Shown here in pieces: positions 32,107 to 43,483 of a DNA stretch of 64,000 bases (positions are counted from its first letter, which is position 1; every line of letters starts with the position of its first letter). This DNA is from Denticeps clupeoides. Its lineage: Eukaryota; Chordata; Actinopteri; Clupeiformes; Denticipitidae. Position numbers and translations under genes: made by a program. Below the pieces are notes generated by a model. That model saw nothing but the letters and a program-made list of their open reading frames with translations, was not told the DNA's origin and searched no databases. Where the stretch lies: contig NW_021629816.1 of the NCBI RefSeq assembly GCF_900700375.1, positions 1-64,000 on the forward strand, given 5' to 3'.

Positions 32107-32420
32107 CTTACATTTACATTTAAGGCGTTTGCCAGACGTCCTTAACCAGAGCGACTTACAACTTGCTTCCATGTTACCATGGATGAAGTGGTCAGTTCTG
32201 GTTCACTAGGACCCCCAACTATGAATACAATCTTTTTATTCACTCTGTTGTAGATTCTGTACAGAAGACAAGAAGAAGGTCACAAGTTCATCTAAATCTT
32301 CTCTAAAGAGGAAGGTCTTGAGCTGCCGTTTGAAGGTGCTCAGAGACTGAGCTGTTCTGACCTAAAGGGGAAGTTCATTCCACAACCGAGGGGCCAAGAC
32401 GGAGAAGAGTCTAGATGAGT
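32107..32420 (-). mobile_element. L2-clade LINE 3' fragment, tail-to-tail with the previous one
   Basis: Reverse-complement L2 sequence (tail GCCTTAAATGTAAATGTAAG, then FSVLAPRLWNELP-type RT end) starts about 30 bp after the plus-strand element and ends about 25 bp before the C1q start codon. Confidence 0.8.
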
Positions 32421-32446
32421 GGAAAGCTGACCTGATAGTGTTGAAG

Positions 32447-34938
32447 ATGAGGGTCATCATCTCCTTGCTGTTCCTGCTGTTCTCTACATTTAGAGCTCTT
32501 TCTCTGAACAACCAGAGCTACCCTCTAAATACAAAAAAAGAAATTCCTGTGCAGGACATCAACGCTGAGCTGCAGTACCTGAGGAACATGGTCCACTACC
32601 TGCGGGACACGATGCTGGCTCAGGAAGTCCAGTTGGAGAACGTGAAGACCAACCTAAAGGACCCTGAAGACATGGTGCTGGATCTGAGGCTGGATTTCAA
32701 AGTTCTGGAGAGAGAAAACGCTGGTAATCACATCTTCTAAATGTGCAATATTAATTCAACTACACTGAGACCAGTATGAACATCATTCACAGACTTTAAT
32801 GTTGGTATTTAGCTCATTTACATTTACATTATTACATTATTTAGCTCAAGATGTGGAGATAAAGACCATGAAGGATGAAGTGGAGAACATGAAGAAGGAG
32901 AATGCAGGTGCATAAATGACATTTGACAAATATTATAGTGTAAAATATACTATACAAATAGTATTATTTAATCACACATAGTATTAATTCCATGTAATTA
33001 CTGTATAAATAACATAAACAGTGAATTATTATTCATTGGTTATGATTAATTTAGGTTAGAATAACAGTACATTAATTCAATTCTCTACATGTAATAAGAG
33101 TGTATGAGTAGATATAATTTAGAAAATCAGACATATGTATTATTTTGTATATAAGCGCAAGATGCTTCCTGTCAGACGTACAGAAAGACCTGGAGAATCT
33201 GAAGATGGAAAATGCAGGTAATGCAGAACAGACAGTCCAACGTTCACATCCAAGCTGCTTACAAGAGTGACCATTTAATTTTTTACAGTAATTCTGAGCA
33301 TGGGAACAATCAGCGACATCTCATCAATATACATTGTTATACATCCATACATACAGTCATGTACATTCATATACCGCCATAAACTATTATATACAGCCAT
33401 ATAAATTAACTGTTATATGCGACCATCCTGTCATAAAAACTCTTTAATCTCCTATAGAAATAAGCCATACCATAATCTACCATAAAGTACTGAATTATCA
33501 CTTCATTATTGCAGCACTTGTGGCAGAGCTGACGGCTCTAAAGATCCAAATGGATGACAATGAGCAGAACGTGGAGAACCTGACTCATCAGAATGCAGGT
33601 GCTGGATTGAAATGATCTCTAATCATATTTTCTTGGTGAAGATTTGGCTCATTTTTTGTGTTCCACCTACATCAGAGCAAGCAGCAGAGCTGAAAGCTGT
33701 CAAGAACCAAGTAGAAGATCTGCAGCAGAAGAACTCAGGTATCATGTGATGAACTGTGGTTTTAATATTTTCTGCTCTGAATGCAGAGATTGGAGGACTG
33801 AAGACCAGACTAACATCAGTGGAGACCAAAGTGGAGAAACTGAGCAACATGAATGCAGGTAAATGACATTATTATTGCTATATACTGAATACATATTGTA
33901 ATCGTGATGAAAGATTGGTTTATTTGTACATGATGAGTATTGGGTCATATCCTTAAATATGATGTGCCTTTTATTTGGGATATAAGTTACTTTCTAGTCA
34001 TCATTCTATGTAAATCAATAGAATTACTTACATATCAGATGATTATGTTTTTGTCTTTTTGTAAAGTTGAATATCAGCAGTGATGTTTTTTTGGTTCTGT
34101 TCCACTTTACAGGAGGCAAAGTGGCCTTTTCAGCAGCTCTGACATTTAATACTGAGTAGAATACAAGCAGGACCTTCCGAACTGAACTTGGTCTTCAGGA
34201 ACATCATCACCAATGTTGGAAACGCCTACAGCAGTAATACAGGTGCTCAGCATCTTCTCATAGTCATGGTGTCAGTGGGAGTCACATTCTTTAAACACCT
34301 CAGTGCCAGCCTCTTAACGCACTTTGTGAAAGTGAAGTGACTGTCCTTGTGAAACACCACACACGGTGTGGCTCAGGTTAAAAGGCTTAAACCATCACCG
34401 TTGGTGAGGAGCGGGCAGCCATGTTCATCTTCTCTGCATCAGCTCGTTTTGCTCCTACTGGCCCGTGACTGGTTGGCTCGGCCTGTAGAATTGAGCCTCT
34501 TTGTCTTTGGACTGGAAGGCGGAGTCCCTGGTGTCCACCAGGGTTTGTGGTTCGGTCCGGTGATGAACAGGGACTGATAGTCTCCTGTTTAACCTGACAG
34601 GTGCATCATGGTAGTAGATCTGACTGTAGTGAATTTTTCTGTATGGTTCTGCAGGGTTCTTCACCGCTCCAGTGAAGGGCGTTTACTTCTTCAGGTTCAC
34701 CATGGCGGACATCCTCTCATCGCGCACCATGTACACAGCGCTGTACAGGAACCAGCAGAGGATCATGTTGCTGGGGGAGTACGACATGGAACACCACGTC
34801 TCCTACCTGGTCGGCGGCGTGACTCTGCAGCTGGAGGCGGGAGACTGGGTTAACCTGCATCTTCCTGGAAACCAGCGACTTTACAACGATGAGAGTAATC
34901 ACTGCATCTTCAGCGGATTCCTGCTCTTCACCCTGTGA
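32447..34938 (+). pseudogene. C1q-domain gene, right copy 1
   Basis: Eight exons: 32447-32723 (signal peptide MRVIISLLFLLFSTFRALS then a coiled coil), 32851-32907, 33162-33217, 33515-33598, 33676-33738, 33787-33858 (coiled-coil segments), 34113-34242 and 34655-34938 (C1q domain: KVAFSAAL, then GFFTAPVKGVYFFRFT to FSGFLLFTL). AATAAA at 34971. Secreted trimer-forming C1q-like proteins of fish innate immunity have this plan. Exon 3 has 56 nt instead of 57 (frameshift). Exon 7 has an in-frame TAG after FNTE and a frame change before the conserved NIITNVGNAYSSNTG. All coiled-coil exons are phase 1-1. Probably not functional. Confidence 0.85.
34326..34422 (-). mobile_element. Decayed SINE fragment in C1q intron 7
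   Basis: GTGAAAGTGAAGTGAC, GTGAAACACCACAC and TTGGTGAGGAGCGGGCAGCC match the tail and body of the 5S-array SINE family in reverse. The copy-2 counterpart is 42835-42930. Confidence 0.6.
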
Positions 34939-34976
34939 AATGGTGATAATCATCACTTGGTCTGATGCCTAATAAA

Positions 34977-37003
34977 GTCCTGGCTTACATCATACGCCAT
35001 TTGGCTTTAAAACAAATAAATCTGGAGAAATATCTAATAAAGCAAATACTTGTTTTACAGCACAGTTAGTCTTAATGTTCGATGTATCTTCCGATAATAA
35101 AGAAGCATGGCTGCTACTAACAATCATTTTAATAATCAATTAATCTGTCGATTATTTTTTATAAATTATGAATAAATAAAAGCATTCATTTCCAACCCTT
35201 TATTCAAAAACAGAATCTTTAGAAAATGCACGAATATAATGATAATTAAACACCAAAACATAACACCAAAAACATGCACATGTATGCTTTACTTGATCTG
35301 GCGAATATAGACTTTTTAAAATAAAGTGCCACCTGAGCTGCCGGAACAACAAATAATTTATGAAAAGAAATACAATACATATCAGAAAATTGAACAGGAT
35401 TTGTTTGAATGTCTCATTGTACATTTTACCTCTGTTTGTCACGACCACGGGCTGACAGGGGAAGGAAGCGCAGAGACGGGACATCTGGGCAAATGGGATT
35501 TATTAATACGCACAAAAGAAAAAGGCACGAGGGACAAAACAAAGGAAGCCAAGAAAAACAAACCAACAGGCGTGTGGCAGTTGCCAGGAACTGAAATCAA
35601 AGTTCAGGATCCACATCGATGCATCAGTGTCGGTTCCTTCTAACAGGGCTCCAACCACGGATGCCTACCCAGCAGCACCTGTCCATGGTTAGAGCCCTGC
35701 TGTCAGGCTGAGTGCTGCCAGCTGGGGCTCCTGCTGCACCCAGACGTGGCACCGTTACTCTCCAACATGTGTTTACCATGTAAAATCCAGAACTGGAACC
35801 AGACAGTCAGCACAATTCAGACCAAGCACTCTGTCAATCTTATGCTTCACAAGTTATTTGTGTGCATCTGGACTTTCTTTCTCTCACGTCTCAACATTAC
35901 CTTGAGCTGATTAAATACAGAGATTCTGGGATTCTGCTGCCAAGCAGATTTATAATGATTTATAATACCCTTATTACACCTCGCACTGCACCTGGTATAC
36001 TACGAGCCTCCAGTACTGCTCGCCTGGTCCCTCCATCTCTGAAGGTAAAAGGAAGACACAGTAGGATATTTCAGTAAATAAAGAATCTATAAAGAAAAAA
36101 TGAATGAAATCTCCTTTGCCTTTCTTGAGTTTCACACGTCTTGTCGTGTAGATTCTACCACTCCCACGACGTGTTACACTGGTGAAGCGACAATAGGATC
36201 TGATTCCGGTCAGAGAATCAGGAGCCTGGAGGCCAGCTTATCAATTATCTTATTTATTAACGAAGTATGTGTGTGTCTGTGTGTGTGTGTGTGTGTGTGT
36301 GGTCTACAAGAAACACAGAAAGCATACATAAGCAAACACTCCACAGAACATGATATGATACACAACACTGATTAATAACACTGCTTACAGTAATCTAACA
36401 TGAAACAGACAATACAATCCTACATAAGCAGCTAACCAGCCCTAGAATATTTTACCTAGAATATAAATATAGGCAGCTAAAACACAGGAAAATTATTGAA
36501 CCCCGTTAGCTTAGCGCTAATAGCAGGCGGAAATTAGCATAAGAATGAAATAATTCCCAAACATTACAAACTCTCTCTCTGCATATAAAACAGTATGAAA
36601 GGATAAACGAATCGAACACACGAGTGTGAACAACACTCCTCAGCACTTACTTTCCGTCATGAACGCACACATTTACATGTGAAAAATACGCGTGGCTCAT
36701 TAGGTGTCACACTCTAACCGGACCAGGTAGAAACAACTAAACAAATCTGGTTCCGCCCAAAGTCTTTATGACACGTCTAAAACACAAGACAAACATTAAA
36801 AATAATTTTATATCACGGTACAAATGATCTAATAATAAAATGTAGAATCAAAGTTGTACTGGTATCCGATTGGCCCATTTGTGTAGGGGGCGTGTCCATG
36901 TTCACACTAATGACGTGCAAAACAAATGTTTTTACTGACTGTGTACTATATTTCACTTGGAATATATACAACTATATTATTTTACTTGTTCCGTAACAAC
37001 ACA
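34977..37003. other. Intergenic block of the right arm
   Basis: Mirror of 19026-21056. It contains an L2 scrap at about 35965-36056, a GT repeat at 36262-36300 and AT-rich DNA; no gene recognised. Confidence 0.7.
36262..36300. repeat. GT microsatellite
   Basis: Mirror of the CA repeat at 19722-19757. Confidence 0.9.
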
Positions 37004-37131
37004 TTTACATTCAGTAGTGACGGGGACAGTCCCCCTGGGGACAGAGGGACACGATGGTAGTAAGTGGGGTTTGAACCTGGAACTTGGTGCTCTTCCGGTT
37101 CAGACGCGAGCGTGTTAGCCAAGTGTAAAAC
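37004..37131 (-). mobile_element. tRNA-SINE fragment
   Basis: Mirror of 18897-19025, upstream of coiled-coil copy 3. Confidence 0.7.
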
Positions 37132-37284
37132 ACACCAATAATAATGATTAAAAAGTGAAAGTGGCAGTAATTTGATTTGGGACAAATAGCGATGACAGCA
37201 CCTTGTGTGTGTGGAGTTTACATGTTCTTCTGTCTCGGTGTGGGTTTCCTCCTGATTCGCTGTCCAGAGAGGCACTTTTTTTTC

Positions 37285-37480
37285 AGCAAGAACAAGAGCC
37301 CAGAATTAATGTGATTGGCTGATTTAGTTTTTTTCAGCCAATCACAATGTTTCTGAGCTCTTGTTCTGTAGCGTAATCAGCTGAGTGAAACCAGCCAATC
37401 ACAATGTTCTTAAGATCTTGTTCCTCCATCTGATTGGCTGAAAAAAAAGTGACATCATCAGCTTCGCTCTATTTAAGAGG
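37285..37480 (+). promoter_or_regulatory. Promoter-like region of coiled-coil copy 3
   Basis: CCAAT boxes at 37314-37318 (reverse), 37338-37342, 37395-37399 and 37433-37437 (reverse); CRE-like TGACATCA at 37450-37457; TATA-like TATTTAAG at 37470-37477. The arrangement implies a transcription start near 37500 and a 5' leader of about 40 nt. NF-Y is the usual reader of CCAAT boxes; its action here is inferred. Confidence 0.7.
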
Positions 37481-37539
37481 TGAGCCGTGAAGAACTTAAT
37501 CATTTCAGATTTATGAGAGTTCAGTATAGAGGTAGAGAA

Positions 37540-38586
37540 ATGAAGGCGTGGAAGAAGTTTGTTAGGTGGACCAAGCGTCGCTTCTTCAAGAAGGACGTTT
37601 CCGTTGAGCCCAAAATGACCGATCTGAAATCAGCTCAGATGGGTCAGGTTGAGGTGTTCGGGGAACAGCTCGGCACACTCGAGGCGGTGACGGAGACATT
37701 CCTGGAAAGGGATCCCGGTCATCGTAAAGAAGTGGAGGAGATGTTCATGGCCTCTAATAACAATCTGGAGATGGCTATTCGGGACACGACACAGAACAGC
37801 CTGGCTTGGCGTGAAGAGCTGAGGCAAATTGCCATCCAGGAGGCTGAGAATGAAGTAAAAGAAAGACTGAGAGAAGAACAAGATCTGGAACGGCTGCAAT
37901 GTGAGGAGCTTGAAGCACAGCTGAACGTGGAGAGACACAACAGAGAAGAAGCAGAAAGGTGTTTCTGTAACGTGAGAGAAACTGGAAAGCAGATGGAGAT
38001 GGAGACACAGCTCCATACGCAGCTGGGGAGCATGCAGGCTCTTTATGAAGAGACGCTGCAGAACGAGAAGAAGGAGCAGGAAACGCTGAGAAGTCAAATG
38101 ACAGATGAGCAGAGCAGGAGAGAGAAAGCTGAAAAAGATCTTGAAGCAAAAAGAGAAAGCAGGAAAGAGGCAGAGAGGCTTCTCCTGGAGACAGAGACAA
38201 AGTTCCGTCATCAGCTGGAGAGCAAAGACAGTCTCCACGAGGAGACGCTCCAGCAAATGAAAAAGGAACTCGAGATGATGACAGCCGAACGTGACCATGA
38301 GCACAGAGCACGAGAAGAACTTGAAAAAGTGCTCCTTGAAGAAACATCTACCAGGAACGAACTGGAAAAACGTTTCCAGGACTTAAACAATACAAGCAAG
38401 AGGCAGGAGATTGAGGAAGCCCTGAAGGTCCTCCTCAGAAGGGAGAAGGAACTGTGTGGGCAACTCGAGCAGACAGTGGACATGAGAGCAGCACTGGAGC
38501 ATCTTCGAGAAGCTTCACAAGGAGACGTGGAGAAAAGAAAACAGTACAAGAACCAGGCTGTCCAGGTTGATCTGGGAGGCTGGTGA
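37540..38586 (+). CDS. Coiled-coil protein, unknown family, copy 3
   Basis: An intact 348-residue single-exon frame, MKAWKKFVRW to QAVQVDLGGW, with the same basic N terminus and long charged coiled coil as copies 1 and 2. An ATG 27 nt upstream exists only in this copy (ACG in the others), so the shared ATG is chosen. It is distinguished by LEKRFQDLNN and QLEQTVDM, the latter coming from a cluster of six base changes within five codons. AATAAA at 38650-38655 lies 64 nt past the stop. Intact frames in three copies suggest either selection or very recent duplication. Family and partners unknown. Confidence 0.82.
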   Translation: MKAWKKFVRWTKRRFFKKDVSVEPKMTDLKSAQMGQVEVFGEQLGTLEAVTETFLERDPGHRKEVEEMFMASNNNLEMAIRDTTQNSLAWREELRQIAIQEAENEVKERLREEQDLERLQCEELEAQLNVERHNREEAERCFCNVRETGKQMEMETQLHTQLGSMQALYEETLQNEKKEQETLRSQMTDEQSRREKAEKDLEAKRESRKEAERLLLETETKFRHQLESKDSLHEETLQQMKKELEMMTAERDHEHRAREELEKVLLEETSTRNELEKRFQDLNNTSKRQEIEEALKVLLRREKELCGQLEQTVDMRAALEHLREASQGDVEKRKQYKNQAVQVDLGGW

Positions 38587-38819
38587 ACAGGACGCAGCTA
38601 TGCGGACATCGCAAAGGCGAGCGTAACATGAGCGTTATTACAAAATGCAAATAAAGAATCTATATAGAAAAGATGAATGAAATCTCCTTTGACTTTCTTG
38701 AGCTTCACACGTCCAAAACACAAGACAAACATTAAAAACCATGTTGTATAGTTCACCATGTACTATATTTCACTTGGATTATATACAACTATATTATTTT
38801 ACGTGTTCCGTAACAACAC

Positions 38820-38946
38820 ATTTCCATTCAGTAGTGACGGGGACAGTCCCCCTGGGGACAGAGGGACACGATGGTAGTAAGTGGGGTTTGAACCTGGAAC
38901 TTGGTGCTCTTCTGGTTCAGACGCGAGTGTGTTGGCCAAGTGTAAA
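38820..38946 (-). mobile_element. tRNA-SINE fragment
   Basis: Same fragment as at 31310, downstream of copy 3. Confidence 0.7.
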
Positions 38947-39006
38947 ACACACCAATAATAATGATTAAAAAGTGAAAGTGACAGTAAACAAGAATCTACC
39001 TCTATG

Positions 39007-39585
39007 TACCATCCGACCTCTACAACTCATACAGGACGAAGCAGCACGACTGATGTTCAACCTTCCCAAGTTCTCCACACCGCCCCTCTGCTACGTTCCC
39101 TCCACCGGCTCCCAGTAGCTGCACGCATCAGGTTCTAAATACTGATGCTGGCCTACAAAGCCAAACATGGAGTAGCACCATCCTACCTCACAGCCCTTAT
39201 TACACCTCGCACTGCACCTGGTATACTCCGAGCCTCCAGTACTGCTCGCCTGGTCCCTCCATCTGTGAAGGTAAAAGGAAGACCCTGATCTAGACTCTTC
39301 TCCGTCTTGGCCTCTCGGTGGTGGAATGAACTTCCAGTTCAGTCACTGAGCACCTTCACACGGCAGCTCAAGACCTTCCTCTTTAGAGAAGATTTAGATG
39401 AACTTGTAACCTTCTTCTCGTCTGACTTCTGTATAGAAACTAGAACAGAGTGAATAAAAAGATTGTATTCATAGTTGGGGGTCCTAGTGAACCGGAATTG
39501 ATCTCTTCATCCATGGTAACTTGAAAGCACGTTGTAAGTGGCTCTGGATACGGCCGTCTGCCAAATGCCTTAAATGTAAATAATG
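39007..39585 (+). mobile_element. L2-clade LINE 3' fragment
   Basis: Near-identical to 31498-32075. Confidence 0.85.
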
Positions 39586-39616
39586 AATAAGTTCGTCTTT
39601 ATAAAAAAAGGAGGCC

Positions 39617-39930
39617 GCTTACATTTACATTTAAGGCGTTTGCCAGACGTCCTTAACCAGAGCGACTTACAACTTGCTTCCATGTTACCATGGATGAAGT
39701 GGTCAGTTCTGGTTCACTAGGACCCCCAACTATGAATACAATCTTTTTATTCACTCTGTTGTAGATTCTGTACAGAAGACAAGAAGAAGGTCACAAGTTC
39801 ATCTAAATCTTCTCTAAAGAGGAAGGTCTTGAGCTGCCGTTTGAAGGTGCTCAGTGACTGAGCTGTTCTGACCTAAAGGGGAAGTTCATTCCACAACCGA
39901 GGGGCCAAGACGGAGAAGAGTCTAGATGAG
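39617..39930 (-). mobile_element. L2-clade LINE 3' fragment, tail-to-tail partner
   Basis: Same inverted partner as 32107-32420, again ending about 25 bp before a C1q start codon. Confidence 0.8.
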
Positions 39931-41127
39931 TGGAAAGCTGACCTGATTGTGTTGAAGATGAGGGTCATCATCTCCTTGCTGTTCCTGCTGTTCTCCACAT
40001 TTAGAGCTCTTTCTCTAAACAACCAGAGCAACCCTCTAAATACAAAAAAAGAAATTCCTGTGCAGGACATCAACGCTGAGCTGCAGTACCTGAGGAACAT
40101 GGTCCACTACCTGCGGGACACGATGCTGGCTCAGGAAGTCCAGTTGGAGAACGTGAAGACCAACCTAAAGGACCCTGAAGACATGGTGCTGGATCTGAGG
40201 CTGGATTTCAAAGTTCTGGAGAGAGAAAACGCTGGTAATCACATCTTCTAAATGTGCAATATTAATTCAACTACACTGAGACCAGTATGAACATCATTCA
40301 CAGACTTTAATGTTGGTATTTAGCTCATTTACATTTACATTATTACATTATTTAGCTCAAGATGCGGAGATAAAGACCATGAAGGATGAAGTGGAAAACA
40401 TGAAGAAGGAGAATGCAGGTGCATAAATGACATTTGACAAATATTATATTGTAAAATATACTACACAAATAGTATTATTTAATCACACATAGTATTAATT
40501 CCATGTAATTACTGTATAAATAACAAACAGTGAATTATTATTCATTGGTTATGATTAGTTTAGGTTATAATAACAGTACATTAATTCAATTCTCTACATG
40601 TAATAGAGTGCATGAGTAGATATAATTTAGAATAACAGACATCTGTATTATTTTGTATATAAGCGCAAGATGCTGTCCTGTCAGACGTACAGAAAGACCT
40701 GGAGAATCTGAAGATGGAAAATGCAGGTAATGCAGAACAGACAGTCCAACGTTCACATCCAAGCTGCTTACAAGAGTGACCATTGAATTTTTTACAGTAA
40801 TTCTGAGCATGGGAACAATCAGCGACATCTCATCAATATACATTGTTATACATCCATACATACAGTCATGTACATTCATATACCGCCATAAACTATTATA
40901 TACAGCCATATAAATTAACTGTTATATGCGACCATCCTGTCATAAAAACTCTTTAATCTCCTATAGAAATAAGCCATACCATAATCTACCATAAAGTACT
41001 GAATTATTCCTTCATTACTGCAGCACTTGTGGCAGAGCTGACGGCTCTAAAGATCCAAATGGATGACAATGAGCAGAACGTGGAGAACCTGACTCATCAG
41101 AATGCAGGTGCTGGATTGAAATGATCC

Positions 41128-41980
41128 TGTCACAGGGGGAATTCGATGACGCACTTGCAGACATACTTTCGGCGTGGGGATAAGCCGTCGTACGGCTTAG
41201 CCCGAGGACGGCCTCGCCCGAGGACACTGGGCGAGCGGGGCAGGAGGACCGGGGGCGCCTGGCCGGCGAGGAATGAGGAAGTAATGGACGCGCTGCAACG
41301 CAGCGGGGAGTCAGTTCGGGATCTTTGGGAAGGACCGGGGCAGAGGAGAACCGGAAGACGGCGGGTTTCAGGATGGTCCGGGATCTTGGACAGGACGGGA
41401 GTAAGTCTTGGGCTGTAGGAAGGTAGGGGAGCATGGAATCCCGTCTTAACCGAGGGGTCAGGTAGGTTCAAGGTCAGGGGCAGGAAGAGGTTGTAGTCAG
41501 GAAGTTCCGGTCGGGGTTCCTTTCGTGGTTTCCAGGGGATCAGGCAATTCTCGAAGTCGTGGGCAGGCGAAGGTCGTATTACGGGAATCTCAATTATCAT
41601 AGGTCGTGGGTGACTCATACAACTCATTTAACACATACATTTACATTTACATTTACATTTACGGCATTTATCAGACGCCCTTATCCAGAGCGACTTACAA
41701 TCAGTAGTTTCAGGGGACAGTCTCCCTGGAGCAACTTAGGGTTAAGTGTCTTGCTCAGGGACACAATGGTAGTAAGCGGGATTTGAACCTGGGTATTCTG
41801 GTTCATAGGCGAGTGTGTTACCCACTAGGCTACTACCACCCTACAAAGAGCGGGCGTGTCTCCTTGGTGTTATTTCCCTTTTATACTTGCCACCGCCCGC
41901 TTCCATTTCCTCTTCCGGGTTGCCATCTCCCAGGCTGGTGAGGTGCCCTCTAGCGGGCTGGAGGCGCGTTGGCCATGACA
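41128..41980 (-). mobile_element. Solo LTR of an LTR retrotransposon, fossil
   Basis: An 853-bp insert in C1q intron 4 with ends TGTCA...TGACA, flanked by a 5-bp target-site duplication GATCC (41123-41127 and 41981-41985). Read on the minus strand a TATAAAAG box stands about 100 bp from its 5' end. No internal coding region is present, as expected of LTR-LTR recombination. Family not certain (Ty3/Gypsy-like by general look). It is absent from the other two C1q copies, so it is younger than the duplication. A SINE is nested in it. Confidence 0.75.
41640..41840 (-). mobile_element. tRNA-derived SINE nested in the solo LTR
   Basis: On the minus strand: GGTAGTAGCCTAGTGGG (A-box region), CAGGTTCAAATCCCGC (B box), then body and tail GTAAGTCGCTCTGGATAAGG ending in repeated TGTAAA. 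It is the most complete member of the family seen as fragments next to the coiled-coil genes, and the latest insertion in this intron. Confidence 0.88.
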
Positions 41981-42834
41981 GATCCCTAATCATATTTTCT
42001 TGGTGAAGATTTGGCTCATTTTTTGTGTTCCACCTACATCAGAACAAGCAGCAGAGCTGAAAGCTGTCAAGAACCAAGTAGAAGATCTGCAGCAGAAGAA
42101 CTCAGGTATCATGTGATGAACTCATTAACCAAGTTTACGTACCAGCGTAGTGGGGGTCTTCATTCTGTTCAGATATTTATGAATTTGTGTTGTAGAATAA
42201 GCAGAAATGCAAAAAGAAGACGGAGAAGTCCACTGGTTCTAGTAAAGCTCACGTAGGAACTGACTGTGGTTTTAATATTTTCTGCTCTGAATGAAGAGAT
42301 TGGAGGACTGAAGACCAGACTAACATCAGTGGAGACAAAAGTGGAGAAACTGAACATGAATGCAGGTAAATGACATTATTATTGCTATATACTGAATACA
42401 TATTGTAATCGTGATGAAAGATTGGTTTATTTGTACATGATGAGTATTGGGTCATATCCTTAAATATGATGTGCCTTTTATTTGGGATATAAGTTACTTT
42501 CTAGTCATCATTCTATGTAAATCAATAGAATTACTTACATATCAGATGATTATGTTTTTGTCTTTTTGTAAAGTTGAATATCAGCAGTGATGTTTTTTTG
42601 GTTCTGTTCCACTTTACAGGAGGCAAAGTGGCCTTTTCAGCAGCTCTGACATTTAATACTGAGTAGAATACAAGCAGGACCTTCCGAACTGAACTTGGTC
42701 TTCAGGAACATCATCACCAATGTTGGAAACGCCTACAGCAGTAATACAGGTGCTCAGCATCTTCTCATAGTCATGGTGTCAGTGGGAGTCACATTCTTTA
42801 AACACCTCAGTGCCAGCCTCTTAACGCACTTTGT

Positions 42835-42930
42835 GAAAGTGAAGTGACTGTCCTTGTGAACCACCACACACAGTGGGGCTCAGGTTTAAAGGCTTAAACC
42901 ATCACCGTTGGTGAGGAGCGGGCAGCCATG
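42835..42930 (-). mobile_element. Decayed SINE fragment in C1q intron 7, copy 2
   Basis: Counterpart of 34326-34422. Confidence 0.6.
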
Positions 42931-43483
42931 TTCATCTTCTCTGCATCAGCTCGTTTTGCTCCTACTGGCCCGTGACTGGTTGGCTCGGCCTGTAGAATTG
43001 AGCCTCTTTGTCTTTGGACTGGAAGGCGGAGTCCCTGGTGTCCACCAGGGTTTGTGGTTCGGTCCGGTGATGAACAGGGACTGATAGTCTCCTGTTTAAC
43101 CTGACAGGTGCATCATGGTAGTAGATCTGACTGTAGTGAATTTTTCTGTATGGTTCTGCAGGGTTCTTCACCGCTCCAGTGAAGGGCGTTTACTTCTTCA
43201 GGTTCACCGTGGCGGACATCCTCTCATCGCGCACCATGTACACAGCGCTGTACAGGAACCAGCAGAGGATCATGTTGCTGGGGGAGTACGACATGGACCA
43301 CCATGTCTCCTACCTGGTCGGCGGCGTGACTCTGCAGCTGGAGGCGGGAGACTGGGTTAACCTGCGTCTTCCTGGAAACCAGCGACTTTACAACGATGAG
43401 AGTAATCACTGCATCTTCAGCGGATTCCTGCTCTTCACCCTGTGAAATGGTGATAATCATCACTTGGTCTGATGCCTAATAAA

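Larger units (their letters stand above)
30856..39590 (+). repeat. Right arm of the inner inverted repeat
   Basis: Plus-strand order: coiled-coil 3' fragment, SINE and L2 fragments, C1q-like gene, intergenic block, coiled-coil gene, SINE and L2 fragments. This mirrors 16590-25409. Matching stops span 17439/38586 and 23869/31066. The arm continues tandemly into a second C1q copy up to 44656, which has no counterpart on the left. Confidence 0.9.
39958..43445 (+). pseudogene. C1q-domain gene, right copy 2
   Basis: Exons: 39958-40234, 40362-40418, 40670-40726, 41024-41107, 42043-42105, 42297-42365, 42620-42749, 43162-43445. The signal peptide, coiled-coil exons and C1q end match right copy 1, but exon 3 is intact (57 nt) and exon 6 is 3 nt shorter, which keeps frame. 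The acceptor of exon 6 reads GAAG instead of GCAG. Exon 7 carries the same TAG after FNTE and the same frame change as copy 1, so this damage predates their duplication or was spread by conversion. AATAAA at 43478. Least damaged of the three copies; a product ending at the TAG would lack the C1q domain. Confidence 0.85.

Noticed and set aside
37480-37539. Longer 368-residue start of the coiled-coil protein (SREELNHF...)
   Set aside because: The upstream extension begins at a GTG codon, directly after the TATA-like box, so it lies in promoter/leader sequence.
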